37,117 bases of DNA from JAMWDF01 sp964645405 (GCA_964645405.1 CAZYCA010000023.1:1-37117); one strand, 5' to 3'. Positions 8,560 through 17,585 are shown, numbered from the stretch's first letter. Made by a program: numbers and translations. The notes: generated by a model from the letters alone, not told the origin.

Positions 8560-9531
8560 ATGCGTGAAATCAAATACATTGAAGCAGTGAACGAAGCCCT
8601 TAAGGAAGAAATGGAAAGAGATAAGAATGTCTTTGTCATTGGAGAAGATGTTGGTTTATTAGGCGGTGGTTTTGGAGCAACCAAAGGACTGCTAAAAAAG
8701 TTTGGGCCGATGAGAGTTCGGCAGACACCTATCTCAGAATCTGCCTTCACTGGATTAGCAGTTGGTGCGGCGATGACTGGCCTGCGACCTGTTGTGGAAA
8801 TTATGTATCTTGACTTCATTACCACGGCAATGGACCAGGTGATAAACCAGGTTGCAAAGATCAATTTTATGTCTGGTGGCCAGGTAAAAGTTCCTCTTGT
8901 AATCAGAGCACCTTATGGTATCGGCACAAGAGAAGCCAGCCATCACAGTCAGAGTTTAGAAGCATGGTTTGTCCATACACCAGGATTGAGAGTGGCAATG
9001 CCGGCAACTGCTTATGATGCCAAAGGCCTTTTGAAAACCGCTATCAGGGGCGACTGCCCGGTCATCTTTATTGAAAACCGGATGCTCTATTTCAAAAAAG
9101 AAACTGTTCCAGACGGTGAATGGCTTGTACCTTTCGGCAATGCTGAAATCAGAAGGGAAGGAACTGACATTACCATTGTTGCACTATCAAATATGGTTCC
9201 CAGAGCTCTGGAAGCTGCGGAAGAGGTCGCTCCGGAGATATCAGTGGAAGTTATTGACCCGCGGACACTGGTGTCTCTGGATATTGAAAAAATAGTTAAT
9301 TCAGTCAAGAAAACAGGCAGGTTGCTTGTTTTGCATGAGGCGCCAGTACGATGCGGAATCGGTGCGGAAATTATCAGGCAGGTGGTGGAAAAAGCATTTG
9401 ATTACCTGGATGCACCACCCCTGGTTCTGGCTGGCGCAAATATCCCGATTCCTTTTTCGCCGGTCCTGGAAGATGTTTGTGTTCCTCAAAAAAAAGACAT
9501 TGTGGAAATGCTTAGAAAAATAACAAAATGA
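8560..9531 (+). CDS. TPP-dependent 2-oxoacid/acetoin dehydrogenase E1, beta subunit
   Basis: This 323-aa protein pairs with the preceding alpha subunit. The start MREIKYIEAVNEALKEEMER and GEDVG (28-32) are diagnostic of the beta subunit. PISESAF (57-63) contains the conserved Glu that activates the thiamine ring, and LRVAMPATAYDAKGLL is the usual pyrimidine-domain segment. The transketolase C-terminal domain occupies about 195-315 (VIDPRTLVSLD, then a LHEAP segment). I choose the ATG at 8560 over the TTG at 8554 because it fits the family N-terminus; this leaves two bases between the genes and implies translational coupling. The length is normal. As with the alpha subunit, E2 and E3 partners are absent nearby, and acetoin, pyruvate and branched-chain substrates all remain possible. 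Confidence 0.9.
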   Translation: MREIKYIEAVNEALKEEMERDKNVFVIGEDVGLLGGGFGATKGLLKKFGPMRVRQTPISESAFTGLAVGAAMTGLRPVVEIMYLDFITTAMDQVINQVAKINFMSGGQVKVPLVIRAPYGIGTREASHHSQSLEAWFVHTPGLRVAMPATAYDAKGLLKTAIRGDCPVIFIENRMLYFKKETVPDGEWLVPFGNAEIRREGTDITIVALSNMVPRALEAAEEVAPEISVEVIDPRTLVSLDIEKIVNSVKKTGRLLVLHEAPVRCGIGAEIIRQVVEKAFDYLDAPPLVLAGANIPIPFSPVLEDVCVPQKKDIVEMLRKITK

Positions 9532-9546
9532 AAGGAGGCGAGATAA

Positions 9547-10338
9547 ATGAAAAGTAAAGAAGGCAGCAGTGTGATTTATCGCAGAAAACGCAGTAGCGGT
9601 ATTTGTGCTACGAAACAGAAAGGAGGTGAAAGTCCAATGTTTAAAGTCAAGAGTCTACAGTCTGAATCAGCCTTTACTCTGATAGAACTCCTGGTAGTGA
9701 TAGCCATCATCGCAATTCTGGCTGCGATGCTTTTACCGGTGCTGACCAGGGCGCGGGAAAATGCCCGCCGGGGTGTATGCGCGTCAAATCTGAAACAACT
9801 TGGTTTGTCCTTAATTATGTATAGCGACGATTGGGGAGGATGGCTACCTCCGACCCTTTATAACAAAGGTTATTGGTTGCATAATCCTGATTCTTACGGC
9901 GGCTGGGGTATTATGTGGAAGAACCGCTATGTTCTCAACCGTGATCCTTATGACCTTTCTCCTGCCCAGAAGGACTACAGTCCATTGTTCTTCTGTCCTA
10001 CCAACCGGCAACACTCTCTGAAGGCAACCACTGGTAACTTCACTAACAGAAGTTCTTACTGGTACAATCCGAGGGAGGAAAGGTTCACGTCCGGTACCTA
10101 CGCAAGTGCCTATCGGGGAAGAATCAGCCGGATTGCCAACAAGGCAATCGCCTGGGATAATCAGGATAAGGGTTACGGTGACACTGGTTTCGGCTTTGCG
10201 GCTTTCACGCATGGTGATGGCTGGAACGCGCTTTTTTCTGATGGAGCGGTAATATGGTGCCCGGACGCACAGGGAGTGTTCATCAGTCAAATGCCTACCT
10301 ACTTTACATCGCCGGTACCTTTTGACAGGTTCCACTAA
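9547..10338 (+). CDS. Type II secretion/prepilin-type protein with H-X9-DG C-terminal motif
   Basis: The protein has a classic class III prepilin signal and helix (SAFTLIELLVVIAIIAILAA, residues 41-60) with the conserved Glu five residues after the probable cleavage site. The body is an aromatic- and Gly-rich globular domain with the ASNLKQLG motif and the terminal HGDGWNALFSDG, the H-X9-DG signature abundant in planctomycetes and Lentisphaerota. Two start codons in the same frame each have a good ribosome-binding site: the ATG at 9547 (GGAGG) gives 263 aa with a 42-residue basic leader, and the ATG at 9637 (GGAGGT) gives 233 aa with a 12-residue leader. I list the longer form; the shorter one is equally plausible. 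Such proteins often sit beside secreted carbohydrate-active proteins, as here. Role unknown; possibly surface-exposed. Confidence 0.85.
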   Translation: MKSKEGSSVIYRRKRSSGICATKQKGGESPMFKVKSLQSESAFTLIELLVVIAIIAILAAMLLPVLTRARENARRGVCASNLKQLGLSLIMYSDDWGGWLPPTLYNKGYWLHNPDSYGGWGIMWKNRYVLNRDPYDLSPAQKDYSPLFFCPTNRQHSLKATTGNFTNRSSYWYNPREERFTSGTYASAYRGRISRIANKAIAWDNQDKGYGDTGFGFAAFTHGDGWNALFSDGAVIWCPDAQGVFISQMPTYFTSPVPFDRFH

Positions 10339-10376
10339 GGGGGTGAGGGCTGGGTCCGTAACTATCAGGGGAGAAA

Positions 10377-13300
10377 ATGAAAAAGGTATGGAGCTGGGTA
10401 TCAGTGGCAGGATTGTGTCTGCTGACGGAAGCAATTGTCTGGGCTGGTGAAGTCTGTATGGAGGCAGAAGATTTCAAAATAGAATCTGGATGGAAGGTTA
10501 TTTCTGGTTATGAGGGTTATTTCCCGGCTGAGCCGAATATCTGGAGTGGCAACCGCCTGAAGGCTGAATCTGGTCCAGGTACGGCTCAGGCGAAATTAGA
10601 AATCCTGGTGCCACAAGATGGAGAATATAACCTGTGGGTGCGATATGAGAGTCCTTTCGGGTTTGATATTCCGTTCCGGGTAAGAATCGTGCAGAATGGA
10701 AAGGAAAAGATATCCGCAGTTTTTGGTCGGAAAGACGATGTGAAATATTTCCCCGGCCGCGGCTGGTTGGTGCAGGGACCATGGTATTATCATAACACGG
10801 ATTATGTGTACCAGAAGGTTACCTGTAAACTCGGAGCAGGTCCGGCTACAGTCGTGCTGGAAAAATCGCCAGCAACCAGCCGTGAGGCGGCACGCATCAT
10901 AGACCTGCTCTATCTTACAAGTGACCTCACCTTGACTGATTTTAAGAACGAATGGGCCTGGCCACGCGGGGGTACCGGCTCACCTATTTTAAGCCGATTT
11001 CGAAAACCAGTGTATTTCAAAATCCGCGTTCCATCAACTGCGACAGCGCCGGCTTTGTTGAAAATTGAAAGCCGGTTCTGGGGAGTGGGATACTTTCACG
11101 GTCCACGTGAGACCTACTATTTTACGAAAGACGGGATTACAACGACGAACCCCCCTGATAATATTTTCTTACCCCCAGGCAGTGAAACTGGCTGGCAAGA
11201 AATCAGGTTGTTATCATCCTACCCGGCGCACATATTTGCTGTTACAAACCAACCTGTGGAACTTGTGGTTACCCGTAATCCAGCAAAAGAAAAACCAGTT
11301 GTTCTGCCTCTGAAACCGTCCTCAGAAGACAAAAAAAACAGCAAGGGATGGCTTTCTGAGTACTATACGCGGGCAAAAACCCAGATTGTTGTGGATACTG
11401 GCCACACTGTCTATGCAGAGAATATTCTCAAAGGAAAATCAGCGGTGTTATTATCCGATTACTTGAATGAATTACTTAGAAAAGTTCGGGAATACCGTGT
11501 GGAAGGCACTCATCCTAAACTGCTCGGGTTATTAAGTGCGTTTCCGATACGAATTGGCGATTTTGATATGCGGGAACTTGTAGCGGCCACCGGACTGACT
11601 GGACAGTACATGCAGAGCAGTCCAGAAGTTTACGGGCCGGACGGTGCCAGGTTCGGGTTCAACCAAAATCAGGGGTATATTTCATTGCAAAACCTCCACA
11701 TTTCTCTCCGTGGATTAGGACGATACTGCTATGAAGGTGATTACACTAAGTTGAAAGAAATCTATCAAAATCGTTACCAGGAATTGAAAGCCAATGGACT
11801 GGGTGGTCTTGCCCAGACCATAAAACTCATTGAGGAAGCTGGTCCTCCTCCTCTAAGTACCTTACGCACCTGGGACAAAATCAATGAACAGTTTCGTCAA
11901 TATCTGAAAGAACAGGGGGCACCTATTTCTGACGTATTGGGAACAGAGACGGAAAAAGATCCGGCGCTTTATTATCATTCTACCTATTTTAGAACCCTTC
12001 TTTTTGCCCGGAACTGTGCAGGTGCAACCAAACTGGTGGAAGAGATATTCCCGGCTGGTAGCCGTACCCATTCAGGTAGCTTCCTGCCGAGCATAGGCGC
12101 CAATCCTGTGCTCTATCACGGTATTGATCCGTTTCTACTGTTCAGCGAACGGGGAGTAACTGCTTACTCCAGCGAAATAAGTTGGGGAATGAACACCCCT
12201 GATTACATTGGACCGGAAGTGGAATCATACGAAGGAGCAATCGGCCGGGCACTGGCCAAATACTACGACTGTCCTATGGGCGCCTATGTCATTAGCGACC
12301 CAGCACGCGGGTACCGTCCGGACATAGTAGGACTTACTGCATATTCTCTCGCAGCCAACGGATTTACATTCTGGAACTACTACACAATGCATTTTCCTGA
12401 AGGGTGCAGTATCATTGGCTATCCTGAGATGTTTAAAGCCATCAAGAGGATTAACTATCGTCTGGGTGTCGTGGAAGATAAACTTATAGCAGCCCGGGTG
12501 GTACCTGCTGATACCGCACTGGGGTGGTCTCTGACAACTGATATCTGGGACATACGAGATGGTGAAGTGGAGCCGTTCTATTTGTCACCAGGCAACACTA
12601 TCTATGCAGGAGAACGAACCTATCTTTATCTCCTGCTGCGCCATCTGGGACAACGGGTGGACATTCTCAGTGAAGCGGATTTAACCGCAGGATATCTTGA
12701 CAAATACAAAACCTATATTCTAATTGGCGACCATTTGCGCCCAGAAGCAGCCGCGGCTATCAGGGAATGGGTGCGCAAGGGTGGTACATTGATATCAGTG
12801 GCTGGCGGCGGCCTGTTTGACCACTATGACCGGCCGTTAGAAACGCTGAAGGAAGTTTTCGGTATTAAAAATGCCTCCCTTGTGAAGAAGGCGGTGACTC
12901 TGAGACCTAAGATGGAATTACTCCACGCTGTACCTCTCGACACCTTGACCCTGAACGGGGCCGTCTTGCCGGTACTGGGTTATCGCCAGGCGTTTACAAC
13001 GGCAGCCGGACAACCATTGGGATGGTACGCAAACGGAGAAATTGGGGCAGTAGCCAATGTCTATGGCCGTGGCAAATCCCTGATTATAGGGACACTACCT
13101 GGGACAGCGTATTTGTATAAAGCTTTTCCGTTGGTGCCCTATGGCCGGGGTGGAGAGGACTTAAGCGAATATAACTACCCAAGGTATAATCAGCAGGTGT
13201 TCCAGACAATGCGCTTGCTGCTCGGTTCATACCTGCCTGTCCCGTCGCTACACACCTCTGAACCACTGGTGGAAGCGCAGTTGCTGAAGAACAAGGAGTC

Positions 13301-13496
13301 TGGTGCTTTGTACATATCACTGGTCAACTATAGCGGAAGAAAGGTATCTGGGTGCGAAGTAATGCTTGATACAAAGTTTCTGGGCGGTATCAAAGGAGCA
13401 GAAAGCCCCTATCAGAAGGTAGTTACGGTACGGAAAGATGATGTACTTAAAGTGCGGTTGAATATGGACAAGTTTGATTTTCTTATTCTGAAATGA
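10377..13496 (+). CDS. Large secreted protein: CBM-like N-terminus and glutamine-amidotransferase-like domain
   Basis: This exported protein has 1039 residues, with a signal peptide of about 23 residues ending VWA. Residues about 26-190 resemble a CBM6/35-type jelly roll (CMEAEDF opening, DGEYNLWVRYES, and IIDLLYLTSDLTLTD closing). Residues about 200-310 form a further beta domain. The centre (about 330-720) may be an alpha/beta barrel; SSEISWGMNTP and GFTFWNYYTMHFPEG are candidate substrate-facing stretches. Residues about 740-830 match the class I amidotransferase-like fold found after the barrel in GH42-type beta-galactosidases (YLLLRHLGQRVDIL, YKTYILIGDHLRPEA, VRKGGTLISVAGGG). I see no catalytic Cys there. 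A small beta domain ends the protein. It is plausibly a glycosidase of an unassigned family; the function is not established. Confidence 0.75.
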   Translation: MKKVWSWVSVAGLCLLTEAIVWAGEVCMEAEDFKIESGWKVISGYEGYFPAEPNIWSGNRLKAESGPGTAQAKLEILVPQDGEYNLWVRYESPFGFDIPFRVRIVQNGKEKISAVFGRKDDVKYFPGRGWLVQGPWYYHNTDYVYQKVTCKLGAGPATVVLEKSPATSREAARIIDLLYLTSDLTLTDFKNEWAWPRGGTGSPILSRFRKPVYFKIRVPSTATAPALLKIESRFWGVGYFHGPRETYYFTKDGITTTNPPDNIFLPPGSETGWQEIRLLSSYPAHIFAVTNQPVELVVTRNPAKEKPVVLPLKPSSEDKKNSKGWLSEYYTRAKTQIVVDTGHTVYAENILKGKSAVLLSDYLNELLRKVREYRVEGTHPKLLGLLSAFPIRIGDFDMRELVAATGLTGQYMQSSPEVYGPDGARFGFNQNQGYISLQNLHISLRGLGRYCYEGDYTKLKEIYQNRYQELKANGLGGLAQTIKLIEEAGPPPLSTLRTWDKINEQFRQYLKEQGAPISDVLGTETEKDPALYYHSTYFRTLLFARNCAGATKLVEEIFPAGSRTHSGSFLPSIGANPVLYHGIDPFLLFSERGVTAYSSEISWGMNTPDYIGPEVESYEGAIGRALAKYYDCPMGAYVISDPARGYRPDIVGLTAYSLAANGFTFWNYYTMHFPEGCSIIGYPEMFKAIKRINYRLGVVEDKLIAARVVPADTALGWSLTTDIWDIRDGEVEPFYLSPGNTIYAGERTYLYLLLRHLGQRVDILSEADLTAGYLDKYKTYILIGDHLRPEAAAAIREWVRKGGTLISVAGGGLFDHYDRPLETLKEVFGIKNASLVKKAVTLRPKMELLHAVPLDTLTLNGAVLPVLGYRQAFTTAAGQPLGWYANGEIGAVANVYGRGKSLIIGTLPGTAYLYKAFPLVPYGRGGEDLSEYNYPRYNQQVFQTMRLLLGSYLPVPSLHTSEPLVEAQLLKNKESGALYISLVNYSGRKVSGCEVMLDTKFLGGIKGAESPYQKVVTVRKDDVLKVRLNMDKFDFLILK

Positions 13497-13545
13497 GGCA
13501 AATTATAAATAGCACAGTCCATTAAACATTAACAAGAGCACACAT

Positions 13546-16077
13546 ATGAAATTATTCATTATTCTGACAGTTTTCACTATTTTTGTCAGTCCTGTTTTCT
13601 CTCAAACAGAAGTGATGCTGAGCAAGGATGGAAAATCACTTTTCCCTGTAGTCGTCAATGAAAAATCAAGTGAGAAAATAAAGAAAAATGCAGAACAACT
13701 TTGTTTTTATCTGAATAAAATCACAGGAGCAAATTTTAGTCTTGTAACTGGTGATGGAACAAATGGCATTGCAGTTGGTGCTTTTACAGATTTCCCCTCA
13801 CTTCCTTATTCAAATCTATTTGATGTCAATGACGTTTTCAAAAGGGATGAATATATTATCACAAGCCATAAAAACGGTATCCATATTATAGGTGCAACAG
13901 AACTTGCAACCCAGCATGCAATATGGGATTTCCTTTATCAACTGGGATACAGACAGTTTTTTCCTGGTCCACACTGGGAAATTATTCCTGAAATAAAAAA
14001 TCTAACTGTTAAATTTGATATTTATGGCAAGCAATCATTTTATGGAAGGAATATTGGAAAAGAACATGGGTTCTGGTCATACAATAAACAAACATGGGAT
14101 GACTGGATGAATAAAAACAGGATGAAATCAAACTTTTTTGTACCAAGCGGACACAGTTATCAGGCAATAATAGCAACAAACAAAGATATTTTCCAGCAGC
14201 ATCCAGAATATTTAGGACTTGTCAATGGAGAGAGAAAATCATCAAAATTCTGCATATCAAATCCAGGACTACAAAAGATTGTTGTTGACTACGCAATAAA
14301 GTATTTTGAAAAAAATCCTGATGCATATGGATTATCAATGGAGCCAAGTGATGGTGGTGGTTGGTGCGAGTGCGAAAACTGCAAAAAACTTGGTAGCATC
14401 AGCGATCGAGCAGTAATGCTGGCTAATATTGTTGCAAAGGCAATCAGAGAAAAATATGGAAACAAATTTGTGGGAATGCTTGCGTATCACTATCATGCAC
14501 CGTATCCCTCAATCAATGTTGAACCAAATGTTATTGTTAATATTACAACACATCAAAGAAAGGGTGGTTATACCCTTGATGAATTGATTGAAAACTGGCA
14601 GAAAAAAGGAGCAATTGTTGGAATCAGTGATGCATTCGCAACATATCTGTGGGATTATGGAATTCCAGGAAGCCCCAGAGTATCTGATATTACTTATCTG
14701 ACTGAAAATTTACCTTCATTTTATCAAAAAGGCATCAGGCTAATCAGTGGATGGACAGAAGATGGCTGGGGACCTGCTGGACTCGGAAACTATTTGCTTT
14801 CAAGATTTATCTGGGATATCAATGAGACAAAAAAGGTAAATGAACTGTTTTCTGATTTTATTGAAAAATCGTTTGGTTCAGCAAAACAACCAATGGAGAA
14901 ATTTTATAGATTGATTTACAGAATTGACAAAAAAGACATAAAACCGCTATTTAGTGAAGACCTTGTTGGCAGGATGTACAGACACCTTGATGAGGCATTG
15001 AAAAAAACAGGAGACTCTGCTGTGCGCGCAAGAATTCATGACCTTGTTGTCTACACAGGGTATGCAGAAAATTATTTGAAATTTATTCGTGCAGACAAGG
15101 GTAAAAAACAGGAATGTTTCGAGCAACTGATGAAATACATTTACAGAATGAGGTATACGCAGATGATTGATCTTGTTTCTGCATACATAACATTGCAGGA
15201 AATGACAAAAGATGTGGTAATGCCTGATGAAATAAAATGGAATATTCCTGAAGGTAAAAATCCATGGAAGATTAAAGAACCATTCAGTGAAGAAGAAATC
15301 AAACAAATATTGAAGACTGGTATTGATTCAAATCCTGTTTTTTCATTTGAACAAGTGACATTCAGCGAAAACCTAATACCTGTGAAAAATCTTAAAAATA
15401 TTGTTGTGAAAGATAAAGAGATAGTAGGTGATGAGGGTATACAAATGGGTGGTACACCACAAAAAATTTATACCTGGATTGAAAATGCACCTGTGAAAAT
15501 AAAACTTAAGGTAACAGGAGGACTTATTGCCCATTACAGAGATTATGGAAATGTTTATATTCAATTGTTTTCAGCAAAATTTCCTGACAAACCAGTGGCA
15601 GAAGATAGAAGTGTTCCACCTGATGGCAATCCACATGAAATTGTAATGAAAACTTCCTATAATGGATTGCACTGGTTCAAAATTTCATCTGGTGGAGATA
15701 GGACAAGAGTTGACATTATCGAGCCCGATATTGCCTGGACATTTGAATCAAAAGTAAAAGAACTACTAAGTTACCGACCTGGAACAATGTGGTCCTTGTA
15801 TTTTTATATTCCAAAAGGCACAAAAACTATTGTCGGGTATTCTTTTTCTGGTGCAGGAAAAATTCTTGATTGCAATGGGAAAGAAGTTTTTTCATTTGAA
15901 AAATTACCTGATTACAGTTATTTCAAAGTAGATGTCCCTGAAGGCAAGGATGGGAAATTATGGATGTTTTTTAAATGCAGGTACCAGAAACTACTACTTA
16001 GTGTTCCGCCATATTTAGCACCTGATGCGAAAAAATTATTGCTTCCAGAAGAAATTGTAAAGAAGGATTTCAAATAA
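13546..16077 (+). CDS. DUF4838 domain secreted protein
   Basis: This 843-aa protein begins with a 19-residue signal peptide (MKLFIILTVFTIFVSPVFS). Residues about 35-155 resemble the N-terminal domain of alpha-glucuronidase-like proteins (AEQLCFYLNKITGANF, and GATELATQHAIWDFLYQLGYR). Residues about 165-450 are the DUF4838 region, with its hallmark EPSDGGGWCECENCKKLG at 266-283. The three cysteines (274, 276, 279) are typical and may bind a metal. The C-terminal ~270 residues look like a beta-rich binding module. DUF4838 proteins are frequent beside glycan-degrading genes, but no activity is firmly assigned. The gene is more A+T-rich than its neighbours on both sides, which hints at separate acquisition. 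No strong Shine-Dalgarno precedes the ATG. It follows the large CBM/amidotransferase-like gene by 49 bases. Confidence 0.85.
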   Translation: MKLFIILTVFTIFVSPVFSQTEVMLSKDGKSLFPVVVNEKSSEKIKKNAEQLCFYLNKITGANFSLVTGDGTNGIAVGAFTDFPSLPYSNLFDVNDVFKRDEYIITSHKNGIHIIGATELATQHAIWDFLYQLGYRQFFPGPHWEIIPEIKNLTVKFDIYGKQSFYGRNIGKEHGFWSYNKQTWDDWMNKNRMKSNFFVPSGHSYQAIIATNKDIFQQHPEYLGLVNGERKSSKFCISNPGLQKIVVDYAIKYFEKNPDAYGLSMEPSDGGGWCECENCKKLGSISDRAVMLANIVAKAIREKYGNKFVGMLAYHYHAPYPSINVEPNVIVNITTHQRKGGYTLDELIENWQKKGAIVGISDAFATYLWDYGIPGSPRVSDITYLTENLPSFYQKGIRLISGWTEDGWGPAGLGNYLLSRFIWDINETKKVNELFSDFIEKSFGSAKQPMEKFYRLIYRIDKKDIKPLFSEDLVGRMYRHLDEALKKTGDSAVRARIHDLVVYTGYAENYLKFIRADKGKKQECFEQLMKYIYRMRYTQMIDLVSAYITLQEMTKDVVMPDEIKWNIPEGKNPWKIKEPFSEEEIKQILKTGIDSNPVFSFEQVTFSENLIPVKNLKNIVVKDKEIVGDEGIQMGGTPQKIYTWIENAPVKIKLKVTGGLIAHYRDYGNVYIQLFSAKFPDKPVAEDRSVPPDGNPHEIVMKTSYNGLHWFKISSGGDRTRVDIIEPDIAWTFESKVKELLSYRPGTMWSLYFYIPKGTKTIVGYSFSGAGKILDCNGKEVFSFEKLPDYSYFKVDVPEGKDGKLWMFFKCRYQKLLLSVPPYLAPDAKKLLLPEEIVKKDFK

Positions 16078-16174
16078 AATTCTAAATTTAAGGTGGAAAA
16101 AATAAACTGGCTTTGGTCTTGCGGCATTCACGCTGGCGCCAGTAATTGCGGAAATTGAGAAAAATAGGAGATCT

Positions 16175-16933
16175 ATGGAAGTGCGAGTGGCTGTCATAAC
16201 AGGAGCAGGCAGTGGTATTGGCAGGGCATCAGCATTGTTATTTGCCAGAAATGGATATTTTGTAGTTATACTGGAAGTGAATGAACAGGCAGGAAAATCA
16301 ACTGCAGAAGAAATTACCCGGGCAGGTGGACAGGCACTTTTCCTGCACACTGACATTGCCGACCCTGACAGTGTCCAGGCTGCATTTGGCCAGGTGAGCA
16401 GTCGTCTGGGTAAAATGCATGTACTCTACAACAACGCTTCTATCTTCCTGGGAAAGGATGATGCGGCCATCACTGAACTAAAAACAGAAACATGGCAGAA
16501 AATTATTTCAGTAAACCTTAATGGACTGTTTTACTGTTGTCGCGCAGGTATTCCCCTGATTATGAAGTCCGGAGGCGGCTGTGTCATCAACACTGCTTCC
16601 AGCGCCGGATTAATCGGCATACCCAACTGCGACGCATACACGGCTTCCAAGGGAGCAACAATTGCCCTGACCAGGTCCCTGGGAGTGGAATATGGTCCAA
16701 AAGGGGTACGGGTTAACTGTATTGCGCCAGCAGCCATCCGAACACCTATGGTCCAGCAGAGTAATCTTGATAAACCCGATTTTGACCAGGCACGTTTTCT
16801 ACAGACCACTCCACTACGGCGATGGGGAACACCTGAGGAAATCGCGAAGATAGCGCTATTTCTTGCCTCTGATGCAGCATCCTACATCAATGGTGCTGTA
16901 ATTGTAGCGGATGGAGGTATCACAATAACCTGA
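16175..16933 (+). CDS. Short-chain dehydrogenase/reductase (classical SDR)
   Basis: This is a complete 252-aa classical SDR. The nucleotide-binding motif TGAGSGIG lies at residues 9-16, NNAS (usual NNAG) at 86-89, the structural Asn at 114, the catalytic Ser at 142 or 143, and the YTASK catalytic pair Tyr155 and Lys159. An acidic residue (Glu34) at the end of the second strand favours NAD(H) over NADP(H). The C-terminus (FLASDAASYINGAVIVADGG) is standard. AGGAG precedes the ATG. Such enzymes oxidise or reduce sugar, polyol or 3-oxoacyl hydroxyls, and the local context suggests a sugar alcohol or sugar acid. The open frame continues 23 codons upstream of the ATG without a start and encodes a fragment resembling another oxidoreductase. 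A second, broken SDR follows 49 bases later. Confidence 0.92.
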   Translation: MEVRVAVITGAGSGIGRASALLFARNGYFVVILEVNEQAGKSTAEEITRAGGQALFLHTDIADPDSVQAAFGQVSSRLGKMHVLYNNASIFLGKDDAAITELKTETWQKIISVNLNGLFYCCRAGIPLIMKSGGGCVINTASSAGLIGIPNCDAYTASKGATIALTRSLGVEYGPKGVRVNCIAPAAIRTPMVQQSNLDKPDFDQARFLQTTPLRRWGTPEEIAKIALFLASDAASYINGAVIVADGGITIT

Positions 16934-16982
16934 ACAGAAGTAATCAAAAAGAATAAGTTACGACTTCAAAAAGGACAGGAAA

Positions 16983-17442
16983 ATGGGTAGCACGGCGATG
17001 TCTCGAGTGGATGGGAAAAATGCCCTGGTGACCGGAGCCGGACAGTGTTTGGGTAAAGCTTTCGCGCTGGCGCTGGCTGAGGCTGGTGCCAATGTGGCAC
17101 TGGCCGTTATCAGGTATGAGGCGGTGACCAGCGCCGCGGCCGAGATCGCTCAAACCGGCAGGAAATCACTGGCGATCGCAGCTGACATCAGCCGAAACAA
17201 CCAGGTTGAGTGCATGGTCAAGGAAGTCATACGGGAATGGGGCAGGCTGGACATCGCGGTCAATAACGTCGGTGTCTCCCTGCCTATCAAAGATGCTTTA
17301 CAAATCACAGAGGAAGAATAGCACTGGCAGGTGTCCATAAATCTCAAGGGAACATTCCTGTGCGCTCAGGCAGAAGCGCGGGTGATGCTGCCCAACTGCT
17401 ACGGAAAAATCACCAACATCGCGTCCATCTGTCCACCTGTTT
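16983..17442 (+). pseudogene. Broken and truncated SDR
   Basis: The frame starts MGSTAMSRVDGKNALVTGAG and shows the SDR nucleotide motif (TGAGQCLG), DISRNNQV and DIAVNNVG. A TAG at about 17319-17321 interrupts it after QITEEE, where homologues continue with a Trp. The same frame then goes on with the expected WQVSINLKGTFLCAQAEAR and GKITNIAS, carrying the structural Asn and the region before the catalytic Ser. It stops again at 17440-17442 and lacks the Tyr/Lys catalytic half completely. The loss lies about 50 bases from the 3' end of tRNA-Gln, and the G+C-richer codons differ from the intact SDR upstream. It is most likely a relic trimmed by an event at the tRNA. Recoding is unlikely because the C-terminus is missing. 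Confidence 0.85.
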
Positions 17443-17493
17443 GAGGACGGGCCTCGGCAGGGAAGTAAACCATGTGCCCGGAATATACCCAAC

Positions 17494-17567
17494 TGGCTGG
17501 GGGACCAGGATTTGAACCTGGACACTCAGATCCAGAGTCTGATGTCCTACCATTAGACGATCCCCCA
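17494..17567 (-). tRNA. tRNA-Gln (anticodon CTG)
   Basis: The minus strand folds into a full cloverleaf: acceptor TGGGGGA pairs with TCCCCCA, the anticodon stem TCAGA pairs with TCTGA, and the loop CTCTGGA gives anticodon CTG. The T-arm is CCAGGTTTGAATCCTGG. The 3' CCA is encoded (17494-17496). It follows the wHTH gene on the same strand by 33 bases. The plus-strand accessory block ends next to its 3' end, a common integration position. Confidence 0.95.
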
Positions 17568-17579
17568 ACGCTAGATTTA

Positions 17580-17585
17580 ATTTTA
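17580..17585 (-). promoter_or_regulatory. Possible -10 hexamer for tRNA-Gln
   Basis: TAAAAT on the minus strand ends 12 bases before the tRNA 5' end, a proper spacing for a tRNA start. The -35 is not convincing. The tRNA could equally be processed from the upstream operon transcript. Confidence 0.3.

Noticed and set aside
17494..17567. Direct duplication of the tRNA-Gln 3' end as an island attachment site
   Set aside because: I could not find a copy of the T-arm/acceptor sequence near 4700-6350, so no attL/attR pair is claimed.
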